Of a stretch of 64,000 nucleotides of DNA, positions 36,004 through 47,361 are shown in pieces. Within the stretch, counting starts at the first letter, position 1. Every line of letters starts with the position of its first letter. Both the position numbers and the translations under genes were made by a program. Where the stretch lies: assembly GCA_038496445.1 (NCBI GenBank), contig JALMLS010000353.1, forward strand, positions 62,001 through 126,000. Reading direction: 5' to 3'. The notes beneath the pieces are model-generated. The model ran no database searches, had not been told where the DNA came from, and was given only the letters and a program-made list of their open reading frames with translations. This DNA comes from Trichosphaerium sp. ATCC 40318 (taxonomy: Eukaryota > Discosea > Flabellinia > Trichosidae).

Positions 36004-37353
36004 ATGGCAGAAAGGATTGAACTGTTCGTAAACGCTGAACCTGACCATGTTCTCCGCCGCATGCTTTTAGACGCAAAAGGGATCGGTGAAAAAACTGTGG
36101 AGCAAGTATTGGCACTTCGTCGTCAAGGAGGCGTCACTGTTTTTAACTTATCTTCTATTCGTTTGCACAAGCGCATACGTCAACATTTTATTGTCAAGTA
36201 CGAGACGCAGAAACCGTCCAATGATGGAACAAGCTTTTGCGCCTCTAAGAGCAGTGTTAGCCATCATACTGTGCCTCCAACTGCTCCAGTTCAATACAGT
36301 ATGCAGCAAGTTAGAAGACGTGCTCCAGGTACAGAGAACAAACTCATTCTGCATTGATAATAACTTGTGCGTAGGAACTGTGGTTACTCATCTCACCTGT
36401 ATTTGCACTAAAAAACTTGTATCGTTTGATAAGCTATCAGTACTGAACCATGAAGGAAAACATGTTGTTGTAACACCAAAATGCGTTGAAAAATCGATTT
36501 CAATGATAACTAGACGTCACGCTGACGCGTCTAAGATGTTTAAACTCCAGGATGTACACTGCATTCAGTGCATGAAAATTATTGGAAAAGTCCTAAAGCT
36601 TGGTACTTGTGGAACTAGTTTTTATTTTACTCTCTAACATGTTATAGACACTCTTCGTGTTTGCTTCAAGCAGGATATTGTTCAAGTAAGGGTAAAAAAG
36701 CACCGTAACCGCGTATATCATCATCCAGTAAAGAACTATATGCGTCAGATGCCAAAAGCTAGTACGAAGTTTTAATTGAACTTTATGTAAAGTTAACTGA
36801 CAAAATAGATGTCTGTGTTCAACCCGAATCTGTCTGCTACGACATAGTTCATGCTATAACTGAAGGAGTGAAGGGCATGAGACTGAGTGATGCATTTTTA
36901 AAAGTAGACAGTGTCGTAAGAGTAGAAGCTTTGGTTGATCATCCAACCAACAGAAGGGGAAGACTAATGACAAACATTGCCCGAAGGTATTAGTTATATT
37001 TCCTTTCTTGTATTAACAGTTGTTAAAGCGTACTGGAATCAGGAAGAATAGAATTGTGGTTAAAAGCTGATGCAGGAGATTTCCATGTGAAGAGATTTGA
37101 TATGGTGATACGTGACATGCTTAATGTTAGAGTTGTATCACCAAAAATATTCAAACTCATTGTACAGTTTCAACCAGATGTGGTTTATGTTTCTGAAGGC
37201 AATGAGCGTATTAGTGAGGTATCATTGAATGCATGGATGGAGCAAGTGTGCGCACGTGGTGCCTACAAGATAGCTTCTAAAACTTCTACTTATAACCAAG
37301 TAATACCTCCAAAAGTCAGCAACTCAATTAATGTTGTCATCGAGGACTTCTAA
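36004..37353 (+). CDS. HhH-like N-terminus plus zinc-binding beta-tent-like domain, function unknown
   Basis: ATG 36004 opens MAERIELFVN; KGIGEKTVEQVLALR is helix-hairpin-helix-like. A spliced reading continues through a Ser/Thr-rich stretch to THLTCICTKKLVSFDKL, KHVVVTP and VHCIQCMKIIGKVLK (about 36385-36600). The paired CxC and CxxC groups with intervening beta-strands resemble MSS4-like (beta-tent) zinc folds, such as Mis18/Yippee or the RIG-I C-terminal domain. I cannot choose between these. The remaining 200 residues (SVCYDIVHAITEGVKG to NVVIEDF, stop at 37353) are not recognised. Donor GTACTT at 36601 and GTACGA at 36760 keep the frame. An alternative start at 36220 would give a signal-peptide-like N-terminus instead; less likely because it discards exon 1. 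Confidence 0.55.
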
Positions 37354-37643
37354 CAAGAAAAACGCCAACTATCCATACATCATAAAATCAATGTAGTGTT
37401 TAGCTTCTGAGCTTAAAATCAATAAAACTTCATTGTCTTATTTATGTTCTTGTAATGGATTGACAATCTTACTTACTAAAGTGATCACTCTATTTCACCA
37501 GTTTGCAAGAAAAACTTGAACCAAACAACACCTTAAATATGAACTACTTGGTAGTGTACGCATGGTGCAACAACAGTGTAAGGTTTGTATTCAAATTTAT
37601 TTTTGAAAAAAGACACTAAACTAATTGAAGGAATGGTATGGTT

Positions 37644-40106
37644 TTAAAGGTCTGTTCCTATGTTTTGCTTGCGCCTTTTTTTATAAATGCGATAAGGAAA
37701 TATAACTTCTGGTTTCATAAACCCAATCACAATAACAATCACCAACACAGCAACAACAATAATCACAGCTGCAGCAATCAATCCATACTTTAGTCCATTA
37801 TTATTATCACTATAATCCCCAAGACACGTGTCAGTAAACGCTACGAATATCTGGCCAACACCACCTAAACCCACAGTAAATTACAAACAACAATTATCAA
37901 GAGTTTAAAAGCTCACTTTTTGTTGTGTCAAGTGACTGACTGCGGCACTCAAATATAGTATCAAAATCTACCATGAGTCCAGTTGTGTTGATCGCACATG
38001 ATGCTTGAATAAGAGGGGTTTCAGGTGTTGATACAGGGACATTGCTATCTGTAACGATTTTGATTGACGCATCTGTTAAGTCAATACATCCTGAGACGTT
38101 GAGTATTGAGGTGTAGTCAAGTGTAAGTGTGTTTCCAGATCTCCAACTCAAGTCACCTAACATGTCACAATTATTTCATGCCATGGCGTTGCATTTATTT
38201 GTTACCTGTGATTGTTATCAAAGTGTTCCCAACAAAACTGATATCTGCATCAACAATGTAATCTCCTTCAATTGTGCAAGTGTTGTTAGATGTACAGTTA
38301 AGTTGTGGTGCCACTATTACAAGTATAAGATAAACAAACCATAGGAAATGAAACCTGGTTGAGTAGAAGTTGGCATCAGGCTAGGTGCTGGAGCGATTGT
38401 TGGAACCCTCACGTCATCAAGTGTAAACACTACAAAAGTATTGTTGTCAATTATCAATATAGTTCCATTCTTATCTACTGTTGCTACAGCTATCGTATTC
38501 ACAGAATTGTAAAGTGTTCGCGTTGAATTTTCTAAATGTACAATCAGCACAAATAGGCAACAAAAGCAGGTTTCAATGCATTACCATTGTTTGATAACAA
38601 CAAAGTTGTATTAGAAGCCTCAAGCACAAATTCACCAGTTTGAGGGTAATAATGAACTCCACTTCCTTTATTTGTCGCATCTACCTCTACACTATAAAAT
38701 ACTGTTTTCTGGCTCAGTAACGTTTGAAAACTCAAAGAACTGTAGGGACCGATCATTGGTGACAACAAACACTGTACTGTTCAGGAATGCTACACCCTAA
38801 AACAGAAATTCGTTGGGGTTTTCATTTTGAATGTAAAACACGTGTTTTTGATTATTTCGCAATGAATTTTCAAATATTTACCTGTGGAAAAGGGTTTATA
38901 AAGGTTTCATGACTGTAAATACCATCAACCATATCTGTTTTAAGAAGTAAGTTGATCCTTTGGCTGAACTAACGATGTTCCAAACGAAACAATTTCTTCG
39001 TATTGAAAAAATAAACAGCAGTGCTCAAATAAGTTCTACCAATTTTCAACAGCCTCATGGAGTTGTTTCATCAAGACATAATCCAAAGCTTTAGCAAAAC
39101 AAATATGACTTTTGAGCACATGTGAACCCGAACAGCACATAGTAGAGAAATTAAAACCGGTTACGTTTCGGGCATACTTTCGTTACGTTTGGTATTCTAT
39201 TCGTTTGGAACATCGTTAGGCTGAACTTACTGGTTTCCAAGTTGTATCTATATATTCCGCGAACATCGGCGTGAACGGCAACAAGCAGATACTTGTTGGA
39301 AGGGTCAATTGCAATTTGTCTAAAACTCTGAGGATTGTTACTATTGAAATCCAAGTAACGTTCAAAATTCAATGATGAATCAAAGACAACCTTGTCGTTA
39401 GTTAGATCTAAACTGTATATTTAATGTCGTACAATTTCTTTAGTGCCATTACCAGTCGTTACATAAATATCACCATTTGGGGTCATTGCCATTCCTTAGC
39501 AAAGCTCATGATTGGCAAGTTAATGGGTTTAATTCTGTTACCTTGAGGACTTTGCAGACCAAAACTTTGGTATCCTTCCGAGTCATTCCAATGTGTTATC
39601 CTATCAATTTCGCTTCCTAATACACCAGTAGCAAGCAACACGAAACTTAGTACATACCAGTAAGGTTGAATAAAACTAGCGCCTTCATTTCATCAGAAGC
39701 CACAATGATGTACTCTTCAGTTACAAGTATACTTTGAGGAGATGTCACATTTAATAATAAAGTTCCGTTCAAAGAAGCTAAAAGCAACCTAAAGCTAATG
39801 GTTACCAAGAAAAAAAGATTGACGAAAGGTAAATTGAAAAAAAGTTAATACGAAAACTAATTAACCAGTATTTGGTTAGTACTCGCTTACGCGACTGATT
39901 TTTTCAATAAAAAAAATTTACCGTATGAGTACTTCTATTCGCGGTATATCGCCAAAGTATTGGAGTGGGAAGTCTTATCAGTAGCCGAAAGCAAAATACA
40001 TGAAAAAAAGAATTCAAACTTTTTTTGCGCTAAACGCACGTGATACTTGAGCTACAACTAGTACTAACGAAGTGCTAAATAATACGGTAAACAGAGAAGC
40101 TATCAT
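37644..40106 (-). CDS. Secreted propeller-type single-pass membrane protein, array copy A
   Basis: Signal peptide MIASLFTVLFSTSLVLVV at 40106; first donor CAC|GTGCGT. A long first intron (about 290 bp) follows. The ectodomain repeats blade-like segments (SPQSILVTEEYIIVAS, then FRQIAIDPSNKYLLVAV, about 39330-39250), which resembles NHL/lactonase-type beta-propellers. A stalk domain follows (NTLTLDYTSILNVSGC, then TGLMVDFDTIFECRSQSLDT). The last exon has a membrane helix (GLIAAAVIIVVAVLVIVIVI) and a short basic tail (FPYRIYKKRRK). Stop TAA 37644-37646. Topology: type I plasma-membrane protein. It heads a head-to-tail array with copies at 41031, 44808 and 47362. Ligand and role unknown. Confidence 0.75.
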
Positions 40107-40289
40107 AAATAAATGTGTTTCTATTAAGATGCGGCTATTCCACAAATTGTAGCACCTAAAAATCTCCTTTTATGGCAAACGGTCAAAGCAAGTAACTCTA
40201 CAGTATTATTGTGTCATTCAAATGAATGGATAATAATATCTTGACATTTTATTTACTAAGGTTGGTTCTTAACAATTTGGTGTTTTTTT

Positions 40290-40870
40290 GCTTTCTAACG
40301 TTGTACTTTGCCTATAAATGCGATAAGGAAATATAACTTCTGGTTTCATAAACCCAATCACAATGACAATCACCAACACAGCAACAACAACTGTAGCAAT
40401 CAATCCATACTTTAGTCCATAATTATTGTCACTATAATACCAAGACACGTGTCAGTAAGTTTCCACTATTATCTACTGTTGCCACTGCCATTTGACTTGA
40501 CGGTGTGTTAAGTCGTTTATATACACTACCTGATAGCAATCAGTGAGTACTTAACTACTAAAAAACAAGCAGTTACCATTTGAAGTCGTAAATAATTAAT
40601 GCCGGGTCCCTGTTATCACTCGAAGAAACAACAATTTTATCGCTAGTGACGTATACTTTGAGGATTAAGCTAAAGATAGGTCAAAAAACAATAAAAAAAA
40701 AGTTAATGTGAATGCTAATGCCTTTTTGGTTAGAGTAGTGGCTGAAGAAATAATGTAGTCTTTTATCCTTTAAATTGTCTCATCGCACGAAGAGCAATTG
40801 GACAAGGAAACCGTTAAAGTCTCCAGTGGCATCAGATGAGAAAGAAACCTTTTTTTTTTTTTGCGTTCTA
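40290..40870 (-). pseudogene. Broken propeller-family copy B
   Basis: Keeps the C-terminal membrane-helix exon, nearly identical to copy A at the DNA level (40310-40440), including the flank GACACGTGTCAGTAAG. The sequence then jumps straight to propeller fragments (40470-40690) and to intron-1/5' flank-like sequence (AGTCTCCAGTGG near 40815, also found near 43105). Stalk, most blades and the signal-peptide exon are missing. No continuous reading frame. Probably a deletion product of unequal crossing-over in the array. Confidence 0.7.
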
Positions 40871-41030
40871 CTTTCTAAACGCCTCTTTTTAATCAATATT
40901 GTGTCAATGGACAATACTCTGAAATGAGGATTATAAGCTTAACACTTTATTTATTGAGATTTGTTGGTACAGTGTAACTGTACTTGCGATACACCACTAA
41001 GGCCAGAATCGTTGGTTCAAACTTCTCTTT

Positions 41031-43247
41031 CTATAGCTTCCTGCGCCTTGTATAAAAGCGATATGGAAATATAACTTCTGGTTTCATAAACCCAATCACA
41101 ATGACAATCACCAACACAGCAACAACAATAATCACAGCTGCAGCAATCAATCCATACTTTAGTCCATTATTATCAGTATCATCTTCAAGGCACGTGTCAG
41201 CAAACACAACGAATATCTGACCAACACCACCTGAAACGTGATAGATTGAATTAGTTTAAAATCATCAAGTGTTTAGACATACTTTTTGTTGTGTCAAGTG
41301 ACTGACTGCGGCACTCAAATATAGTATCAAAATCTACCATGAGTCCAGTTGTGTTGATTGCACATGATGCTTGAATAAGAGGGGTTTCTGGTGTTGATAC
41401 AGGGACGTTGTTATCTGTTAAAACAACTTTGATTGAAGCATCTGTTAAGTCAATACATCCTGAGACGTTGAGTATTGAGGAGTATTCAAGTGTAAGTGTG
41501 TTTCCAGATCTCCAACTCAAGTCACCTAAAATGTCATAAATATTTACAACGGTGTATTATTTATTACCTGTGATTGTTATCAAAGTGTTCCCAACAAAAC
41601 TGATATCCTCATCAATAATGTAATCTCCTTCAATTGTGCAAGTGCCGTTAGATGTGCAGTTAGGTTGTGGTCCCACTAGAACAAGTGTAAGGTGAAGCAA
41701 TCATTGAATGCGCAAACTTGAAGACATCGTACTGTTGGTTAAAGAGGGCGGAATAGTTGTTGGTAAAAGCATCAGACCCAAGTCGTTAGGCGTGTATACT
41801 TTAAAGGTATCGTTGTCGATTATTAATACATTTCCAAGAGCATCTATTGTTGCGACTACTATAAAATCCGAGGACAAAGCGCTAAGTTGTTTATACACAG
41901 TACCTAATAACAATGAGTTCACATTAAAAAACCCTATTCACCATTATCATGTAGCAAGAACGTTGAATTCTGACCCTCTAGTACAAAAAATCCATCAGCA
42001 CGTGCATAGTTATGAACCCCTCTCCCGTCTCCTTCCCCGGGCAACGAGATATTATGCAACAAAGTGTCATTGTATGTAAGCGCAGGATGTATAAAAAACT
42101 CAAAGAAGAGCAGGGAACTCGCACTGGTGGCAACAAACATTGTATTGTTCAAGAATGCTACACCCTACAACAGAAATCACGTTGGGTTTTTTTCAACATG
42201 AGCTTAATTCGCTTGTATTAAAACTATAGCATAATGGTATACTAACCTGTGGGTTTATTCCTTTAAACTCAGCATGTTCGTAAACGCCCTGAAATGAACC
42301 TGTTTTGACACGATCAGTAAAAATTTGTACCTAAAGATAAAGTTGTACCTGACAAACTGTATCTATGTATTCCGTTATGTTCTGAAAATACAGCTATGAG
42401 AAGACATGTATCAAATGGATCAATTGCGAGTTGTCTCATAGTATCTGCCGGAGTGTTGTTCAGGCTTAAAAATTTGATAAATCCCAAAGACGAGTTAAAG
42501 ACAACCTTACTGTGAGTCAGATTTAGTATTGTACGCACTATCGTACAATTTCTTTGGTGTCAATACCAGTCGTAACATAAATATCACCATTTGAGGTCAT
42601 TGCCATTCCTTAAACAAACTTAGGTTGTCCAGCGTGCAAGTATAAGCAAAACAACATGCAAAAAATTTTTAGTTTGAAAGAAACGGCGAAGTTACCTTGT
42701 GGGTGCCTTCCAATAAACTCATAGGTTTGACCACTAGAGTCCCACGATGTTTTAATATCAATTTCCATTCCTTCCAATGTCACTCAGCGACCGATAAAGT
42801 AGAATACATACCAGTTAAGTCATAAATAGCTAGCGCTCGAGTAGTAATGTTATTATCATTCATAGCCACAATGATATTTTCATTTGTTACAAGTATACTT
42901 TGAGGACCTGTTACGTTCAATGTTGTATTCAAGAAAGCTAAAAATAATCCGTTAGGCTCTTAATACGAAAACCTAATTAATCTATGCGCCTTATGACTTC
43001 ACAGCTTTGTTTAGCGTTGCCGAAAGAAAAAATTAATAATTCGTATCTAATTATCTCAAGTAGTGTTATCTTTTTGAGCCACCATTGAGTTGGAAATCGT
43101 ACAGTCTCCAGTGGAGTTCATACGAAAAAAGAAATTAACTAATCTAAATTTTGTTCTAGTTTACTTAGAAGTAAACGCACGTGGTAATTGAGCGACAACA
43201 AAACCAAAAGAACCAAAAAATAAAATAATAACGAGAGGTGCGCCCAT
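41031..43247 (-). CDS. Secreted propeller-type single-pass membrane protein, array copy C
   Basis: Signal peptide MGAPLVIILFFGSFGFVVAQ at 43247; first donor CAC|GTGCGT-like (TACCAC|GTGCGT). Blades include TGPQSILVTNENIIVAM and MRQLAIDPFDTCLLIAVF. The stalk is nearly identical to copy A over about 41540-41290 (NTLTLEYSSILNVSGC; FECRSQSLDTTK). The membrane helix and tail end PYRFYTRRRKL, with TAG at 41031-41033. The high DNA identity of the 3' exons to A, against diverged blades, suggests recent gene conversion or selection for variation in the propeller. Frame continuity through all middle exons was checked only in part. Confidence 0.7.
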
Positions 43248-43452
43248 TGAGAGTTTAAGTCAAACTGGCACAAATTCTTTTATTGGACGAAAAAAGCTTA
43301 GGATATTTCGCACTAAAGAGAATTTTATTATGTAGTTCCCATTTGGAAAAGAAATTGCAAAGTTCTTAGCAGCAAACAAAACGTGAAAGTATATTTTTGT
43401 GCATTATCTACTATGTTCCTGAGTTAAGTTTTTTACATGCGTTTTTTACAAA

Positions 43453-43789
43453 TTATAGGCAAATAGTCTCATCCCCAACGTCGCGTGTTCCATCATAGAC
43501 ATCTAGAAAGCTCCAATCAATTGCCTTGTATACTCTAGTATCATTGGAAGGAGTTTGGCTACAAACGCGATATCCAATGTTTCGTTTTTTTTGTGCTGTG
43601 GCAACTTCTTCATTGTACTCAACCCTCAAGCACCTGGCCTTGCGTAGGCGTGATTTTGAGTGGTTTTAGGTATTTTTTATTTGCGTTAGATTCACGCGTT
43701 CTTGTTGATCTACAATACCAGATTGGAGGAGAGAATACGTCTCACTCAGCTTCGATCCCCTGGATCACGTAGCCAGAGACCCTTCCCAT
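43453..43789 (-). CDS. Hidden two-exon gene, 74 aa, function unknown
   Basis: Exon 1 43789-43746 (MGRVSGYVIQGIEA) and exon 2 43633-43453 join in frame (225 nt including stop) through a GTGAGA donor and GGCCAG acceptor. The product is polar, with NEEVATAQKKRNIGYRVC in the middle and DVYDGTRDVGDETICL at the end. No signal peptide in this model, three Cys. It sits between array copies C and D and shows no similarity to them. Coding appearance of exon 2 is good; exon 1 is less certain. Confidence 0.4.
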
Positions 43790-44807
43790 TTATTAAATTG
43801 GAGTTATCTCTTGTACATATACAACAAATTACCTAAATCAATTGAAACATTCAATCAATCAACACAACAACTTTTGGAATCGTAATCTGCCATTGTATAG
43901 AACTGCTACTTGCTGATGTTGTTTTACGATACTACCGTACTTAAACAACTACCTCGCTTATCAAACGCCAGTAAAATACTTATTTATACTGTCATTAATT
44001 AATGGTTCACTAGGCCTGAATTTCTTTCTGATAACCTCAGAAAGTGGGCTAAGGTCAAAAAAAACAATAAAAACAGTTAAAAGATGTTTCCCACCGTGTG
44101 TGCGTGTATACAAGAAGCGGAACTGGTTAATAAAATTCTCTCTAATTAGTACGAGATTGTATAAATCCGGGCATCTCTACACAACCTCCAACATCATAAC
44201 ACAGCAAGCCTAAATAACCCCATCAAAACATACCAGAGGCCAGATGTTCTTTCTTCCAAGGGATTACATCACTGTCTTGGGTTGGTTGAACGAGGATCTA
44301 CAGTCAGCGAACTATGAACACGAACATGTTAGGTTTTTAAGTGAATTTACAGAAAGCAAGATGGCCACGCTTCTATGTTCGTACCTTTTGTTACTTCGAT
44401 TCTTAATGGTACTACGATGGTTTTAATACAAGGAGAGGATTTCAAAGAGCTACTTAAGTATTATTGAACCTGATAACCTCACAGTAGTAAAGGATGGCAT
44501 TCAACATTGGTGATTGAATCGATCCAGTACGTTTAAGTAGGAAAAAACTAAGAATAGTGTTACGCTTTGAACTTTTCGAAATCTGTTCAACAAATTTAAT
44601 ATGAATTCCTGTTGACAAAGAAAATCCCTAGCAGTGTAAATGCAACATTTGACTCTACCAGTAATCCCAAGGACTCAAGATCAACATACAGTCAAACTGC
44701 TTTTGAAAAAGCACAAAATACCTGTTCCGACTCAATATTTCCACCACGAACAAATACAGAACAGACGCTTTAATTTTCTCCAAGGATGTAGATAAGTAAT
44801 TTATTTA
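43790..44807. other. Intergenic, possible short ORF only
   Basis: A 60-codon plus-strand ORF with ATG at 44244 (MFFLPRDYITVLGWLNEDLQ) is open but unsupported by splice context or homology. Otherwise AT-rich without visible structure. Confidence 0.3.
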
Positions 44808-46976
44808 TCAAGGGTCATTTTGTTGTCTTTTTCTGTAAATGTGATAAGGAAATATAGCTTCTGGTTTAACAAAACCAATCACAACAATGATCACAATAAT
44901 AGCAATAACGACAATAATACCTGTAGCAATTAATCCATATTTTAGTCCATTGTCATCCCCACCATCAAGGCAGGTGTCAGATAACACAACAAACACAATA
45001 GATATATCTCTAACTTCTAAAATCAGGTTAAGGCGGTCTCAACAGCACTCTAACTTGGGGAACGCACTTGTTGTGTCAAGAGACTGACTGCGACATGGTA
45101 TATCATCAAAGTCAACCATGAGTCCCGTTGTATTGACATCACAAGATGATAGAAGAAAGTTGATGCGTTCAGAATCAGGATGCCCATTATCGAGGTTAGA
45201 CATAATGCTGATAGAAGCGTTTGTTAAGTCAACACATCCTGAGATGTTGAGTATCGTGGAGTAGTCGAGTGTAAGGGTATTTCCAGGTTCCCAACTCAAG
45301 TCACCTACAATAACATTGTTATCAAATTGTATAAGTTTTTGTTGGCTACCTGTGACTGTTATCAACGTTTTATCAACAAAATTTATATCCATATCAACTA
45401 CCAAGTCTCCATCAATCGTACACACACTTGACGTGCAATTAAACTCCATTTCTAAGGAACAAAATGAGATTTACTATGGTACAAGAGAGCACAACCTGTG
45501 GGTATTGTAGGAGCAAAGTTCAATAGGATGTGTTTGTGTAAAATCCCATCACCAATGCTGTATATAATCCCATTTCTATCAGTGGTGGCTACAACGATAT
45601 CATTTGTAGTGGAGAGCTCAGATATACTCATACAAAGGGAGCCTAATTTCTACAGCTTAGCAAAAAGATATTATTTCTACGAAATACCTACCATCGTCAT
45701 GTAGAATGTGAATTGCCCTTTCTCCCTCAAGTAAGAAAAGTCCTTTCTTTGGGTAGTTGTGCACTGATACTCCACTCTCTAGTATATTACGTGAAGCTAC
45801 TTGTTCTATCAATGCATCACTAACATCATCTTGGGTAAGGTTAAAGAAGTATAAATTGTGTCTTCCAGGAACAACAAAGATAACGTCATTAATGAAAGCT
45901 ACGCCCTATAACTCTTTTAGTCTACTAATTTCAACACTAGTGTATATTACCTGTGGATATATTCCGTCAAAACTACCGTAAACAACTTGTAGTGAAAGTC
46001 GATACGATCCGGAGGCAGTAACAACAGGTAACATATATCTATGTATACCACGATTTACAGCGCTATGATCAGCAACGAGAAGATATGTCTCAGAAGAGTC
46101 AATAGCTAGCTGTCTTAATTCAGCTGGTTGACTTTCTTCAAGGTATAAGGTATGTGTAAGATGTAAAGACGAATTAAATACTGCCTGCGCGGGATGTTAA
46201 AATTAAAGGTATTACAGCTAACTCACTATTGGAGATGAAGAAAGGCCAGTAGTTACATAAATATCACGACTTTTTGTCACTGTCATTCCTAAAGACGTTC
46301 AATAGGTATTGTACGGTTCTAGTACCTTGAGGGTGAGGACCACGAAAGTTTACAAACGCACCATCAATGTCCAAATTTTCTATATTTTGCATTTTTTGGC
46401 CTTGACTCATCAGCTACAGCGATAGAACCTTCTTGTACCTTCTAAGCCAAACACTTGAAGTCGTCCATTCACAGCCACAACAATTTTGTCATCAATCACC
46501 AGTATACTTTGAGGACGCGTTGTAAGACCCACCAACGGAACATCTGCCAAACCTGAATTGCAGTAAGAAAAAAATATCACGTGAAGTTTCAAAAGTGTTT
46601 GAAATGGCTAATAACACCTTTATAGCATGTCCGTTTAACCTAGAAGCTGGCGCTCCTGTAAAACACGCCTGTTCAGTAGACACTCACACGATTGTAGTTT
46701 TGATACGACTACGTTCTGTACGGTGAGTAGTATCCAACAGACACGTTTTAGAGTGTGACAGCTTGTTGGTATAACGGTCTTGTTACGCTAGCTATTTTAT
46801 GTTGAAAAAAATTATCTAAAATAGAGTGTTTAACTTCATGCTGCTCATAGTAGGAACAGAAAACAAAATAAACCAAATTGACTTGAAAAGGGTATTCGTG
46901 TTCAATACGCACGTGATACTTGAGCGGCAATAATGTAGATATATACAATTAATATAATACGAAGAAGAGTATTCAT
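44808..46976 (-). CDS. Secreted propeller-type single-pass membrane protein, array copy D
   Basis: Signal peptide MNTLLRIILIVYIYIIAAQ at 46976; first donor CAC|GTGCGT. Propeller segments include RPQSILVIDDKIVVAVNG (46540-46480) and QLAIDSSETYLLVADH (near 46110). The stalk exon (45449-45060) has VDKTLITVTGSQQKL, GDLSWEPGNTLTLDYS and PCRSQSLDTT. The C-terminal exon has DDNGLKYGLIATGIIVVIAI and the tail FPYHIYRKRQQ, stop at 44808. Same architecture and intron phases as A, C and E; closest to E in its membrane exon. Extracellular ligand unknown. Confidence 0.7.
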
Positions 46977-47361
46977 AACAATAAAAATTGGAACTAACTA
47001 TCGCTAGAAATTTCACACATTTCCATCTTCAAGTGAGCGGGATAATGTATTTAGAAAATCATGTTAGTGCAATATAGAAAACTGAGTACGGTAGGTAGGA
47101 TCATTTTGTTTTCTATCACACTTAAGATTTTTTATAATGAGGCGTTTTACGAAACCATCACGTTGGCCATTTTCATCCTGCGCTTTATGTTTTTCTGGAT
47201 TCGAGTTTTAGTATTCCATTTTCATGCCACTCTTTATGTTCAACTTCACGTTTGTTATCTTTGAAATAGGCTTGACGTTTTAATTGAAAATATTAGTAAA
47301 ACTTGAATGAAACAGACAATAATCTTTTGTCGACGCAAGAAACTGGCATAGAAAACGAAAT
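46977..47361. other. Intergenic spacer within the array
   Basis: 385 bp of AT-rich spacer between copies D and E; no gene seen. Confidence 0.4.
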
